Positions 53,638 through 64,000 of a stretch of DNA of 64,000 nucleotides are shown in pieces. The notes under the pieces are model-generated. The model ran no database searches. It saw only the letters and a list, made by a program, of their open reading frames with translations, and was not told where the DNA came from. How positions within the stretch are numbered: position 1 is the first letter of the stretch; each line of letters opens with the position of its first letter. The translations under genes were made by a program, and so were the position numbers. Source of the stretch: Halioglobus sp. (GTDB taxonomy: Bacteria > Pseudomonadota > Gammaproteobacteria > Pseudomonadales > Halieaceae); assembly GCA_029246385.1 (NCBI GenBank), contig JAQWNG010000034.1:157141-221140 (forward strand), read 5' to 3'.

Positions 53638-54270
53638 ATGAAAAGAGTATTAATTCTGCTCAGCCTGACACTGGCCTGGACATCAAGTGGCTTTGCAGCC
53701 AATGCTAATCCTGTCGGCGATGTGGTTGCAGGAAAAAGTAAGACGGCTGTCTGCAGTGCCTGTCATGGTGCGGACGGGAATGGTATGTCGCCGTTTCCAA
53801 AGTTAGCCGGGCAGGGTCAGAAGTACCTGCTAAAGCAATTGATCAATATTCAAGATGATGTGCGCAAAGTGGCGTCCATGGCGGGGATACTTGACGGCAT
53901 GACGGAACAAGATTTGGCTGACATTGCGGCCTATTATTCTGCGCAAACTCCCACTGGCGGACAAACAAATCCGGAGTTGTTAGAGCTGGGCGCCCAAATT
54001 TATCGTAGCGGTATTGCAGACCGCAATGTAGCTGCCTGTATCGCCTGTCATTCGCCCACTGGTCAGGGCAACGCCCCCGCCGGATTCCCGGCGCTTGCAG
54101 GGCAGCATCCACAATATATCGCCGATCAGTTACGCGCTTATCGGAAAGGGTATGAAGACCCTGAGGGGCGCACCAACGACGGTGAGGAAAAAATTATGCG
54201 CACCAACGCTTCTCGCCTCAGTGATAATGATATTGCAGCAGTGTCCAGTTATATCGCTGGCCTGAAGTAG
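53638..54270 (+). CDS. Cytochrome c4 (diheme)
   Basis: 210-residue periplasmic diheme cytochrome. Signal peptide KRVLILLSLTLAWTSSGFAA, first heme CSACHGADGNGMSPFPKLAG, second heme CIACHSPTGQGNAPAGFPALAG, each followed by a Met ligand and the repeated GQxxQYxxxQL motif. Two similar halves arise from an internal duplication. Likely electron donor to the oxidase. Confidence 0.95.
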   Translation: MKRVLILLSLTLAWTSSGFAANANPVGDVVAGKSKTAVCSACHGADGNGMSPFPKLAGQGQKYLLKQLINIQDDVRKVASMAGILDGMTEQDLADIAAYYSAQTPTGGQTNPELLELGAQIYRSGIADRNVAACIACHSPTGQGNAPAGFPALAGQHPQYIADQLRAYRKGYEDPEGRTNDGEEKIMRTNASRLSDNDIAAVSSYIAGLK

Positions 54271-54281
54271 CGAAAAGTCGC

Positions 54282-54304
54282 GCAGCAGGGCGACGCGATG
54301 CTGC
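54282..54304 (+). terminator. Weak hairpin between the c4 and dsbA genes
   Basis: GCAGCA (54282-54287) pairs with TGCTGC (54299-54304) around an 11-base loop, followed by CTTTATATTG. Stem is short and the T-rich tail imperfect. Confidence 0.35.
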
Positions 54305-54377
54305 CTTTATATTGTCGATAGAACAATTACCCGATTTTATTGTCCTATCCAGAGGACTATTTACGGTGGAGAGAACG

Positions 54378-55031
54378 ATGATTAAGAATGTGCTGTTGAG
54401 TTTGTCATTGTTGGCGGTTGGGATGTCTTATGCCGTCGCTGAAGATGTCACGGGGACCTATGTGGCGGGCGTCGACTATGACCTTATTTCACCCCCGGTG
54501 CGCGGCGTCGAAGACGATAAGATCGAAGTGACCGAATTTTTCTGGTACGGCTGTGGCCACTGTTACACGTTTGAGCCGATGCTGGAGCAGTGGAAAAAAG
54601 TCCAGCCTGAGGATGTTAGTTTTCGCGGCGTCCCAGCAGTATGGGCGGAAAAAATGGAGTTGCATGCCAAGGCCTATTACGCGGCCGAGGCACTGGGTGT
54701 GTTGGACACAATGAATCCGGTGATCTTTCAAGCAATGAACGTTGATCGTAAGCCTCTAGGGTCACAGTCCGAAATCGCCGCTCTGTTCGTGGATAATGGG
54801 GTATCAGAAGACGATTTTAATAAAGCGTTTAACTCTTTTGGCGTAAGTAGTCAGGTACGCCAGGGTATCGCGACAGCCAAGTCTGCCAAGATAACCGGGA
54901 CGCCAGCGCTAATGGTTGCCGGTAAGTACCATGTCAGTAGTCGCAAGGCGGGGACGCAGGCAGATATGTTAAAAGTTGTTGATTTTCTCGTGGAGCAAGA
55001 GCGCACCGCCGGCGCAGCGACAACTAACTAG
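54378..55031 (+). CDS. dsbA: Thiol:disulfide interchange protein DsbA
   Basis: 217 residues from ATG 54378 (GGAGAG upstream; the frame opens at 54312). Signal peptide IKNVLLSLSLLAVGMSYAVA, then a DsbA thioredoxin fold with active site CGHC in FFWYGCGHCYTFEP and the cis-proline region KITGTPALMVAGKY. Introduces disulfides in periplasmic proteins. The cytochromes beside it and the cysteine-rich lipoprotein at 59803 are potential clients. Confidence 0.95.
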   Translation: MIKNVLLSLSLLAVGMSYAVAEDVTGTYVAGVDYDLISPPVRGVEDDKIEVTEFFWYGCGHCYTFEPMLEQWKKVQPEDVSFRGVPAVWAEKMELHAKAYYAAEALGVLDTMNPVIFQAMNVDRKPLGSQSEIAALFVDNGVSEDDFNKAFNSFGVSSQVRQGIATAKSAKITGTPALMVAGKYHVSSRKAGTQADMLKVVDFLVEQERTAGAATTN

Positions 55032-55095
55032 CTTTCTGAGATCATGCTTCCCGCCAGGCCTTTCTCAGCGCCATAGAGCGGGAGCAACACCGCAC

Positions 55096-55713
55096 TCACA
55101 TTCCGCTAGTGTAGGTTTCCAGTGATGTTTTGCCGCTGGCTCTTATTTGCCTGAAGGCCAGCGCATATTCCGTTAACATCGAAAGACAATACGCTAGGCG
55201 GTCATCGAAGTATTCTTGCGTGGCGGGTTTGTTTTGCGCGGGGTCCTCGTTGAAGACAGTATCCACATAGCGAATAATCAAATGCTCCGGCAGGTAGCAG
55301 ATACGGCTATTCTTGTAGCTGCTCATGCGCAGTTCGGCGATCGGGAAAGAGCCTCCGTCTGCTGTTGACACCGTGACAATTAGCGCGGGCTTGTGCGCTA
55401 GTTCGCCGCCTGCGGTCCACATCAGGAAAAAGTTTTTTAAGCCTGACGGCACCATACCGTGCCATTCGGGACTCACCACAACGAATGCGTCGCAGGATTT
55501 AAGTTCTTCGCTCAAAGGGGTGAGTATTTGTCGCCACTGCTCGTCGCCTTCCCAGATGCTCTCGTCCCACAGGGGCAGTGGGTTATTCCCTAGCTCATAG
55601 AGCCAGGTGGATTCACAGAGGCCCTGCGTTAATAGTGCGTTTTCAATATAGCGTGCGACCTTTCCGCTTTGGGAGTTGGAGCGATGACTGCCACAGATAA
55701 TGCCGATCTTCAT
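55096..55713 (-). CDS. NADPH-dependent FMN reductase-like protein
   Basis: 205-residue flavodoxin-fold protein of the NADPH-dependent FMN reductase family. N-terminal GIICGSHRSNSQSGKVARYI is the FMN phosphate loop, and VVSPEWHGMVPSGLKNFFLMW the isoalloxazine-side motif. Substrate unknown: could be a quinone, azo or chromate reductase. It follows the cysteine synthase gene on the same strand by 32 bases. Confidence 0.85.
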   Translation of the reverse strand: MKIGIICGSHRSNSQSGKVARYIENALLTQGLCESTWLYELGNNPLPLWDESIWEGDEQWRQILTPLSEELKSCDAFVVVSPEWHGMVPSGLKNFFLMWTAGGELAHKPALIVTVSTADGGSFPIAELRMSSYKNSRICYLPEHLIIRYVDTVFNEDPAQNKPATQEYFDDRLAYCLSMLTEYALAFRQIRASGKTSLETYTSGM

Positions 55714-55745
55714 AGATAATCCTTATTTATTTGAGATCAAATAAT

Positions 55746-56753
55746 TTAAATAATAAGCCACGTGGGAATGGGTAGACCCTTGTTTTCAAGAAATATTGGG
55801 TTGAACAGTTTGCTCTGATAGCGGTTGCCGTAATCGCACAGGATGGTAACAATCGTGTGCCCCGGACCAAGGTGTTCTGCCAGCCTAACGGCTCCGGCAA
55901 TATTGATACCAGCAGAGCCACCGAGGCACAGCCCCTCATTCTTCAGCAGATCAAAAATATACGGTAGCGCTTCCTCGTCGCGTATTTTAAAAGCGACATC
56001 GACCTGCGCTTGCGCAAAATTATCGGTGATGTGATTGATGCCGATGCCCTCCATGATTGAGCTGCCCTCGCTAGCGTTCAATTCCCCGCTGCAGACATAG
56101 TCATACAAGGCGGCGCCAGCAGGATCAGCCAGCCCGATAGCGACGTCTGGATTGTGTTCTTTGAGTGCCGCGGATACGCCGGCAATGGTGCCACCGGTGC
56201 CGGCCGCACAAATGAAGCCGTCCACTTTGCCTTCGGTTTGAACCCAAATTTCCTCTCCGGTGGTGCGGTAGTGAATATCCATATTCGCCAGGTTGTCGAA
56301 CTGACGCGCCCAGATGGCACCGTGCTCTTCGTGACGAGCAAATTTCTCTGCCAGTTTTTCCGCGGTGTGGGTGTAGTGATTAGGATCAGAATAAGACGTT
56401 GCGCCTACGAGACGCAGGTCTGCACCGAGTAACTCCAGAGTGTCGATTTTTTCTTTGCTTTGAGTAAGGGGCATCACCACGGTGCTGGTGTAACCCATGG
56501 CATTTGCCAGCAGAGTAAGTCCAATCCCAGTATTGCCTGCGGTGCCCTCTACGATACGTCCACCCGGCTGTAGTTCACCAGATTTTTGTGCAGCGCGAAT
56601 AATGCCCAAAGCGGTACGATCCTTTACCGAGCCGCCTGGATTGAGGAATTCCGCTTTGCCAAGAATAGTACAGCCGGTTTTTTCCGACACTTGTCTCAGG
56701 TGCAGCAGCGGGGTATTGCCAATTAGCTGTGTAACATCAGAGGCGGTATGCAC
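55746..56753 (-). CDS. Cysteine synthase A-like PLP enzyme
   Basis: 335-residue beta-family PLP enzyme, most like O-acetylserine sulfhydrylase. The lysine that binds PLP is Lys44 in FLNPGGSVKDRTA; the substrate loop is EGTAGNTGIGL and the PLP phosphate loop AAGTGGTIAG. The EGTAGNTG form and the C-terminus ending IPTWLII mark a CysK-like subgroup that is separate from E. coli CysK and CysM. Cysteine synthesis or a related beta-replacement is expected. Confidence 0.85.
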   Translation of the reverse strand: MHTASDVTQLIGNTPLLHLRQVSEKTGCTILGKAEFLNPGGSVKDRTALGIIRAAQKSGELQPGGRIVEGTAGNTGIGLTLLANAMGYTSTVVMPLTQSKEKIDTLELLGADLRLVGATSYSDPNHYTHTAEKLAEKFARHEEHGAIWARQFDNLANMDIHYRTTGEEIWVQTEGKVDGFICAAGTGGTIAGVSAALKEHNPDVAIGLADPAGAALYDYVCSGELNASEGSSIMEGIGINHITDNFAQAQVDVAFKIRDEEALPYIFDLLKNEGLCLGGSAGINIAGAVRLAEHLGPGHTIVTILCDYGNRYQSKLFNPIFLENKGLPIPTWLII

Positions 56754-56807
56754 GATTTAGTCTCCACAAAATTGCAACGAGAGTATGCCACAGCGTGACC
56801 ATTAGGG

Positions 56808-58010
56808 TCAGGATTTTGACTGCATGCGCGTCCGAAATAACGCCGAGCTCAATAGTAGCGCAAGGCCACTGATGAAGAGCATGAAATTTAGCATAGGGGC
56901 AGGTGAGTCGACGAGATAGCGGCCTACGATGGCCGTCGCAAATGCGGAAAGGGACATCTGAACAAAGCCGAACAGCGCTGATGCGGTACCGGCAATGTAG
57001 GGAAATCGACTCAGTGCGAGAGCCATCGCATTTGGCAGCATGAACCCGATACCGACAGAATAGAAAATCATGGGTAGCAGCAGCACTGCGATGCTTTTGG
57101 GTAGCAGGCTTGCCCCTGTCCATATCGCGAAGGCAGCGCCTGCTGCGAGAGCGGCACCTGCCAGCATCAGTTGTTCCGATGTGTATTTTCTGCTGAGGCG
57201 AGCGCTTAAACCGCTGCCAACCATATAGCCAATAACCGACGTGATTAAGGTAAAGCCAAAGTATTCCATCGGTACACCCAGCATATCGATATAGACAAAA
57301 CTGGAAGATGCAAGATAGGCTAAAAAGCCGGCATATACGAAGCCGCTGGCAAAAGTGGCAACTAAAAACAGTGGGCTGCGCAATAACGTGCCGTAGTTGG
57401 CAAGGATAGACAGCGGGTGCAAACTCTGGCGCCGTGGCAATGATTCACCGAGGAAAATATGTATCAGTATTATCATTGCAATACCGTAGACAGCGAGAAA
57501 GATAAAAATGCTGGGCCAGGGTAGCCACAGCATCATGAAGCCGCCCATCGCAGGGGCAATAGCCGGTGCCAGCGCCATCATCATCGCGATCAAGGATAAT
57601 GCCCTAGCCGCTCGGACAGGGCCAAAAATATCTCGCGCAACGGTGCGCGCCAACGTGGGGCCTACGCAGGCTCCGATACCTTGTACAAAGCGGAAAAATA
57701 CGAGCTCTTCAACGGTCTTAGAGAGGCTGCAGGCAATAGATGCGGCAATAAACAATAGGGTTCCGCCGATAAGAATAGGCTTTCGGCCGAAGCGGTCTGC
57801 GAGTGGCCCGCAGGCTAAATGAAATAGGGCAAAGCCGGTTAAATAGCTGCTTAATGTCAGATGCATGTGCGGGATGTCTGTATCCAGCGCAGCCGTCATC
57901 ATCGGCATTGCCGGCAGGTAGACATCTATGCTCAGCGGGCCAAGGGCGACCAGTGCGGCCAGTAATGCCAATAACCAGGGGGAGTCGGGATGTAGCTGTC
58001 GGGTTTTCAT
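56808..58010 (-). CDS. Bcr/CflA-type multidrug exporter (MFS)
   Basis: 400-residue major facilitator with 12 membrane helices, of the DHA1 Bcr/CflA group. Evidence: N-terminal LGPLSIDVYLPAMPMM, the motif A PLADRFGRKPILIGG between helices 2 and 3, and ALAPAIAPAMGGFMMLW, the motif C helix of antiporters. Substrates could be bicyclomycin, sulfonamides, chloramphenicol or cysteine; cannot be told. It lies next to the cysteine synthase gene, and the related E. coli Bcr exports cysteine, which is suggestive only. Confidence 0.88.
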   Translation of the reverse strand: MKTRQLHPDSPWLLALLAALVALGPLSIDVYLPAMPMMTAALDTDIPHMHLTLSSYLTGFALFHLACGPLADRFGRKPILIGGTLLFIAASIACSLSKTVEELVFFRFVQGIGACVGPTLARTVARDIFGPVRAARALSLIAMMMALAPAIAPAMGGFMMLWLPWPSIFIFLAVYGIAMIILIHIFLGESLPRRQSLHPLSILANYGTLLRSPLFLVATFASGFVYAGFLAYLASSSFVYIDMLGVPMEYFGFTLITSVIGYMVGSGLSARLSRKYTSEQLMLAGAALAAGAAFAIWTGASLLPKSIAVLLLPMIFYSVGIGFMLPNAMALALSRFPYIAGTASALFGFVQMSLSAFATAIVGRYLVDSPAPMLNFMLFISGLALLLSSALFRTRMQSKS

Positions 58011-58079
58011 CGCGTCGCGATGCTAGACCATACGGCGAACTAACGCAAAGCCTTCATCAGAGCGCCTTTCATTGAGACC

Positions 58080-58859
58080 TTAGTTCTCGAAATTCATCAC
58101 CACTTTCCACCACAGCGCTGGAAACAGGGCACGCCATAGATAGAGTAGCTTGGCTTCCTTTGGATAGATGATATCTTTGTTTTTTCGAACGCCTTTCTCA
58201 ATGGCATCAATCATTTTCTCGGGGTCCCCGAGACGGCCGCCCTTTTTCGCTTCCAAGATGCTTCCCGGCGTGTCGCCGGAGATGGTTTGGTCTACTAATG
58301 GCGTATTCACAGCAGGGGGACATACAAGGTGAACATGCACGCCAGAGCCGCGGATTTCATTTTGTAGTACCTCGATATAGGCGTTCACAGCGGCCTTCGT
58401 CGCACAGTACGCGCCCATTTTTGGCACCAGGGCAATACCAGCAATGGAGCCAAAGGCGATAATGCGGCCCCTGCCACGCGCCATCATCGCGGGTAGCACG
58501 GCCCTGATCATATACGTGGTGCCGAAGTAATTGATGCGAAACAGCTGCTCCATGTCCTCATGGGTGTGATCTATGAGTTTGTGAGCCGGCATCAGGGCGG
58601 CGGCATGCACCAGCAGTTCGATTGGCCCCAGTGCCGAAACCACTTGCGCTACCTTGGCCTGCACATCCTGCAGGTCGGAGATATCGCAGTGAAAGGCGGT
58701 GATATTGCCTGCCTCGGCGGCCGTTTCCTGTAGCGCTTTGTCGTTAACGTCAAAGATTGCGACTTTTGCGCCCTGTTGCGCTAGACGGCGAGCCGTTATC
58801 TGCCCCATACCGCTGGCACCGCCCGTTACGATGGCAACCTTGTCGGACATGTCGATCAT
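58080..58859 (-). CDS. Short-chain dehydrogenase/reductase
   Basis: 259 residues from ATG 58859 (AGGGGA six bases upstream; the frame extends to 58898). Classical SDR: cofactor loop TGGASGMGQ, NAD-preferring acidic residue in VAIFDVND, catalytic Ser in FGSIAGIA and YCATK with Tyr and Lys. The C-terminal 60 residues (GVRKNKDIIYPKEAKLLYL, LFPALWWKVV) resemble membrane-associated SDRs. Substrate unknown. Confidence 0.85.
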   Translation of the reverse strand: MIDMSDKVAIVTGGASGMGQITARRLAQQGAKVAIFDVNDKALQETAAEAGNITAFHCDISDLQDVQAKVAQVVSALGPIELLVHAAALMPAHKLIDHTHEDMEQLFRINYFGTTYMIRAVLPAMMARGRGRIIAFGSIAGIALVPKMGAYCATKAAVNAYIEVLQNEIRGSGVHVHLVCPPAVNTPLVDQTISGDTPGSILEAKKGGRLGDPEKMIDAIEKGVRKNKDIIYPKEAKLLYLWRALFPALWWKVVMNFEN

Positions 58860-58960
58860 AGCCATTCCCCTTTTATTCTGTGAGCTACACAGGAACATAG
58901 TCTGCGTTCAGTTGACGCCGCGTGCAAGGATTTAACGCGACGCAGACAGTAACGATGTTT

Positions 58961-59449
58961 TTATAATTGAGTGGCGTCGGAGATGTGGTCCAGCGGCAGT
59001 GGAGTCTTCAGCAGCACGCGTCGCAGTTCAAAGCTAGAGTGGACGCCGGTGACGCCGGCGATGCGGGTCAGCTTACCCAGCAGAAACCGCTCATAGTATT
59101 CCATGTCCGGCACCACGGCCTTTAGCAGATAATCCGAACTTTGGCCGGTCACGACCGAGCACTCCATCACTTCTGGATAGCTTGCGACCTCGGCCTCAAA
59201 GGCCTCGAACCGGTCTGGCGTGTGACGGTCCATCGTGATGCCAATGTAGGCGGTAAGCTTCAAGCCCAGCATGGACTGGTTCAGGAGGGTGACATGGGCG
59301 CGGATAATGCCTGACTCTTCCAGCCGTTTCACGCGGCGCGAGCAAGGCGTGGGTGAAAGGCCGATGGCGTCAGCCAGTTCTAGGTTGCTGATGCGGGCAT
59401 TGGCTTGCATAGCCTCCAATATTTTGCGGTCGGTGCGATCAAGTTTCAC
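58961..59449 (-). CDS. Lrp/AsnC-family transcriptional regulator
   Basis: 162-residue Lrp/AsnC regulator: N-terminal helix-turn-helix (LDRTDRKILEAMQANARISN; ELADAIGLSPTPCSRRVKRL) and a C-terminal RAM domain for amino acid binding (VMECSVVTGQSSDYLLKAVV). Usual length. Gene targets unknown; likely candidates are itself and the adjacent SDR/exporter/cysteine synthase genes on the same strand. Confidence 0.92.
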   Translation of the reverse strand: MKLDRTDRKILEAMQANARISNLELADAIGLSPTPCSRRVKRLEESGIIRAHVTLLNQSMLGLKLTAYIGITMDRHTPDRFEAFEAEVASYPEVMECSVVTGQSSDYLLKAVVPDMEYYERFLLGKLTRIAGVTGVHSSFELRRVLLKTPLPLDHISDATQL

Positions 59450-59802
59450 AGCGTCTATACCTCATCTTAAGCATGTATTTTTGAACATGATAGCGCATAT
59501 CACCAGAATATAGGTATTTTATGGATACAGATAGCGCTGATGGCACATTCGCTAGTGTTTGCTTCGAGGAAAGTGATGCGCCTGATGGGAGAGAAATTGG
59601 TCGACTTTAGGTGGCCGCTGCGCCCCAATAATGACCTATTCCTGACTTGCGTAAAAATGCCACTTTCCCTAGGATTATTGTCAGATTTCTTTACACACAT
59701 ATGCAAAGCGCATGGCGCATTTGCTAACCTAGTGGGATTTTTGGGTTGGCCCAGTTATTGCATCAGCTCACAACAACACATTAAAGTTAAAAGGCCACAA
59801 TA
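59450..59802. other. Intergenic region before the large lipoprotein gene
   Basis: 353 bases between the divergent Lrp-type and lipoprotein genes. Short open frames here are unconvincing. I see no convincing promoter, repeat or RNA structure; it must hold the promoters of both genes. Confidence 0.4.
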
Positions 59803-62610
59803 ATGACCTCACCTTACACCGTCGGCAGCAAAACACGCAGGACCATGGGCTTTGTCTTGATGGTAGCCTTTTTGTCATTAGGCGTTATTAGTGGCTGCGA
59901 CCCCAGCATCGACGATGACTATGATTTTTTAGAACCTGACAGACCTGGCGGGGGTTTGGGCGTTGTCGATCCCGATGCGGGCATTTACCCTAACATTCAA
60001 GTCATTCAACCCTTTTTGAGTGGGGCCATCGACCCCATCAAGGTTCAATATTGGGATCAGACCTATTATTGGGGGCCAGACAGTGCTGGCAACGACGCTT
60101 GTTTTAAAGGGACCGTCGGAATCTTGGGTTCTCCTAATCTTGCGCAAGAAACAGCTCCGGACCCAGAATGCCCCACGCCTCTTGGCCAAGTGACCCCTTG
60201 CAACCCCGCGGCAGCCGCCGATACGGTCGCAAGCGGTGCGGTGCAACCCGCCATCTCGGGCTGTGAACTCGGTGGCGCCGCCTGCACCGATATCCTAGTC
60301 CCTGGCATTACGGATGAAGTGACGTGTGAGTCAACGGTTCGTATGGCTGATCCAATTGCCGCAGGCGCTGCCTGGTTTCAAAATATCGACGCCCCCGGCA
60401 CCAAAGGTGGCACCGCCTCTCACTGGTGGTATGGCACCCGCGCCGGCAAATCGTTTGATGCTGAAGATGGTTACGGTGGCACCCAGATTGATTACATCAG
60501 CGATGCGACGAACATTAATATCGTAGCCACTGGCGGCGGCAGCGACGATCCTGGCATAAACAATATCTATTTATGCAGCGATAAAGATGTGGTGAACCCC
60601 GCAGAAAATCCTGACGTTTGCACGCTTTCCAGTTTGTTCGGGAGTTGCGATAAAGGTGACCTGAAAGAATGCAAAATCAACAATATCGGTCTTATCGACG
60701 GCGCCTTCAACATCTATATAAGATCTGCCACTCCAAGCAATGGATCTGGCGGCGGCCTCGGGGAGGCTGGTTCAATATCAACCACAATCGAAAGCGCTGT
60801 TGAGTTTCAAACCGCTCAAATCAATGTGGAGAAGACAGGCCAGCCTGGAGAAGGTATCGACATTTCGAATAACTACAATAATTGGCCAAACCCTTTTCTA
60901 CAAAACTTCACCCCCGCCGCTGGTGTCACATTGCCTGGGTTGGCCAGAAGTGAGAAATGTAGCTGGCGTGTTGTAAAGAACGCATCTGAATCTATCATAG
61001 TAGATGCAGGTATAACGCCTTTTATTTGGGGGCCAATAACTGAGCAGTCAGTATTAAATGGACCTTTTGGAAACCCAATTCCACTGGCTACGCCTGGCGC
61101 ACCTGACGGTGACGCCTATATATGTATTAACAGCAGTACTGGAGCAGCAAACATACGTAACTCTGACGTTAAAGTGTGGCAAGCGTCTTACGACAGCGGA
61201 AGCGTCATTAAGCCACAAATTACCTTTACCGACTCTGAAGGCACCCAGCAAACCGTTGATGTTACTTTAGGCTTCGGGCATGGCGTAGGCTATTACGACC
61301 CTGTATCAAAGGCAACTAAAAACCTGAGATGCGGCCAAGTAGCCTTGGTTAGACAGTGTCAAGATCAAGGTGGAGTTTATACTAACGACAGCTGTGCAAG
61401 TTTCGAATACATAGCGGTAATGAGGACTGGCACTATAGCATGGAGTTATGAAATAACGCCTCCGGCCAGCATCGCTTTAGCCGATGACAACTATGGCGAC
61501 ACTTGTTATATTCCTCAGACCACGTTGCTACCAGACAGTAACGTTAACGATATCTTAAGGCAACTTAGAGCAAGCGATGGCATGGATGGAGAGGAGCCCT
61601 CCGCAAGCACCACTAACTTTACTGGAAATAATCAATGGGGCAACTGCCGTAATTTGATGCCTGATGGCTCAGCTGGAACGCTTGCAAACCGCTCCCAGTT
61701 CCAATGTGGGGCAAATACGGGCAAGTGTGATCAACCGTACGCGTGGCCTTTTTACTATTATGATAAGTTCGAGTCCAGAGCAATGGGCAAAGGAAACCCC
61801 GGAGGAATATCAGGTATTAAGCCTCAGATCTTGCGAGTGCGTGCCCTAGCTGACGCAAAAACAATGTGCAGCGCAGTGACACCGCTCAGTTGGGCATCCA
61901 CACCCGTCGAAGACAAAAAAAGCGATAGCGAAGGCGAACCGATTGTCAGTTTTCCGCAAATTGCCGCTGTTTGGAAAGCCGCCGTGGCCTCTGAACCTTA
62001 CGGTGCACCCGACATTATTAATAATGTTTGTGCTGAAGCTATTGTCGTAGCTGCCGGGGAGTGCCAAGACGTTGCGTCGAAAGATTTACCTCCAAACTGG
62101 AAGGGAGCATGCAAGATGTTGCAGCTTTGGGGCGGGACGGGTGCCAGTCCGGATGATCAAGCAGCGGAGATTTTATCGTCAAGCCAATTAGGCAACTGCA
62201 ATACGCAAACCACCATACCCGATCTATGGATAAGCGCTGGAAATAATAATCTTATCGATACAGTATTTTGCCATATGAACAATAACGGCGGAGTAGTGTT
62301 CGGAGGCGGTATGTGTTCTGGCGAGGGGGCTGCAAGTATTGGTGCCAAGTTATCGATTTACTATACCGGCTCACTCGCCTCGTTGTCTTGTCAATCAGCA
62401 GGTGCTAGTGCTGCGGTTACCATTCCTAAAGATCAAACTGCGCTAATTTCCGGGTCTGGTTCAGCCGCAAAGGTAACGTGCTATGGTAGTTCTACTGTGG
62501 TTTATACCCCCACCGGTTCTGGCGCCGACGCTTCATGGAAATCTTCAGCTTCGGGTGACGCTTGCAATATTGTCTCGGCGGGAAACGTTACTTGTACAGC
62601 AAGTAATTAA
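59803..62610 (+). CDS. Large cysteine-rich lipoprotein of unknown function
   Basis: 935 residues, no family recognised. The N-terminus is a lipoprotein signal: FVLMVAFLSLGVISGCDPS, with lipobox ISGC and lipidated Cys32. Asp at +2 would, by the E. coli rule, hold it in the inner membrane; other bacteria do not all follow this rule. The mature part has about 30 further cysteines over 900 residues, many in loops of the GNC/GSC/KCxW kind, and is rich in Gly, Asn, Ser and Thr, with little predicted helix, so disulfide-bonded beta structure is likely. C-terminal 110 residues (AAVTIPKDQTALISGSGS) differ in being Ser/Thr-rich. Stands alone. Confidence 0.6.
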   Translation: MTSPYTVGSKTRRTMGFVLMVAFLSLGVISGCDPSIDDDYDFLEPDRPGGGLGVVDPDAGIYPNIQVIQPFLSGAIDPIKVQYWDQTYYWGPDSAGNDACFKGTVGILGSPNLAQETAPDPECPTPLGQVTPCNPAAAADTVASGAVQPAISGCELGGAACTDILVPGITDEVTCESTVRMADPIAAGAAWFQNIDAPGTKGGTASHWWYGTRAGKSFDAEDGYGGTQIDYISDATNINIVATGGGSDDPGINNIYLCSDKDVVNPAENPDVCTLSSLFGSCDKGDLKECKINNIGLIDGAFNIYIRSATPSNGSGGGLGEAGSISTTIESAVEFQTAQINVEKTGQPGEGIDISNNYNNWPNPFLQNFTPAAGVTLPGLARSEKCSWRVVKNASESIIVDAGITPFIWGPITEQSVLNGPFGNPIPLATPGAPDGDAYICINSSTGAANIRNSDVKVWQASYDSGSVIKPQITFTDSEGTQQTVDVTLGFGHGVGYYDPVSKATKNLRCGQVALVRQCQDQGGVYTNDSCASFEYIAVMRTGTIAWSYEITPPASIALADDNYGDTCYIPQTTLLPDSNVNDILRQLRASDGMDGEEPSASTTNFTGNNQWGNCRNLMPDGSAGTLANRSQFQCGANTGKCDQPYAWPFYYYDKFESRAMGKGNPGGISGIKPQILRVRALADAKTMCSAVTPLSWASTPVEDKKSDSEGEPIVSFPQIAAVWKAAVASEPYGAPDIINNVCAEAIVVAAGECQDVASKDLPPNWKGACKMLQLWGGTGASPDDQAAEILSSSQLGNCNTQTTIPDLWISAGNNNLIDTVFCHMNNNGGVVFGGGMCSGEGAASIGAKLSIYYTGSLASLSCQSAGASAAVTIPKDQTALISGSGSAAKVTCYGSSTVVYTPTGSGADASWKSSASGDACNIVSAGNVTCTASN

Positions 62611-64000
<1,390 letters not shown>

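Noticed and set aside
55756..55767. CCACGTGG core at the end of the cysteine synthase gene
   Set aside because: The core is present but the outer bases do not fit parS (no TGTT or AACA flanks).

Overview
The window is a stretch of a gammaproteobacterial chromosome around the replication origin. Gene order closely follows the Pseudomonas-type origin region: atp operon, parB-parA, rsmG, mnmG, mnmE, yidC, yidD, rnpA, rpmH, origin, dnaA, dnaN, recF, gyrB, then glyS-glyQ, trkA-trkH, rsmB-fmt-def, a LysM protein, dprA, tsaC, hemF and aroE. The aa3/caa3 oxidase cluster and the polA-engB-cytochrome-dsbA block also keep Pseudomonas-like order. Moderate GC and gene content fit a marine Cellvibrionales/Spongiibacteraceae-like bacterium, but that placement is an inference; no rRNA or complete tRNA gene is present.

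Layout. 1-3269 (minus): F1Fo ATP synthase genes atpI-B-E-F-H-A (atpA runs off the left edge) behind a strong sigma70-type promoter. 3510-7819 (minus): parB, parA, rsmG, mnmG. 7922-13442: an accessory insertion separating mnmG from mnmE: a lysophospholipase-like hydrolase, a membrane pyrophosphatase, two tandem hotdog thioesterases, a SnoaL-like protein and a luciferase-like flavin monooxygenase. 13443-13896: AT-rich, non-coding, with DnaA-box-like sites. 13897-17789 (minus): mnmE, yidC, yidD, rnpA, rpmH. 17790-18319: likely oriC. 18320-24624 (plus): dnaA, dnaN, recF, gyrB. 24629-29266 (minus): rmuC, glyS, glyQ. 29461-41691: djlA, K+ uptake (trkA-trkH), rsmB-fmt-def, LysM protein, dprA, purE, tsaC, hemF, aroE, yheV-like. 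42087-49710: cytochrome c oxidase structural and assembly genes. 49807-55031: polA, engB, two cytochromes c, dsbA. 55096-59449 (minus): FMN reductase-like, cysteine synthase, Bcr/CflA exporter, SDR, Lrp-type regulator. 59803-62610: a large cysteine-rich lipoprotein of unknown function. 63024 to the right edge: leuA (partial).

Main points. (1) mnmE has a single in-frame TGA at codon 384, where a conserved glycine is expected; the remaining 70 codons, ending in the catalytic C-I-G-K tail, are intact in the same frame. (2) Two perfect parS-type palindromes lie inside the recF coding sequence, matching the parA/parB pair about 16 kb away across the origin. (3) Two separate intervals, rpmH-dnaA and the one beyond mnmE, carry DnaA-box-like sequences and AT-rich DNA. 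(4) The oxidase cluster has a caa3-type subunit II with a fused cytochrome c domain, lacks the heme A synthase gene expected beside ctaB, and encodes a second small membrane-anchored C-x3-C protein besides SCO. (5) The 935-residue lipoprotein and the leader upstream of leuA are the least explained parts. I saw no CRISPR array, insertion sequence, phage gene or defence system.
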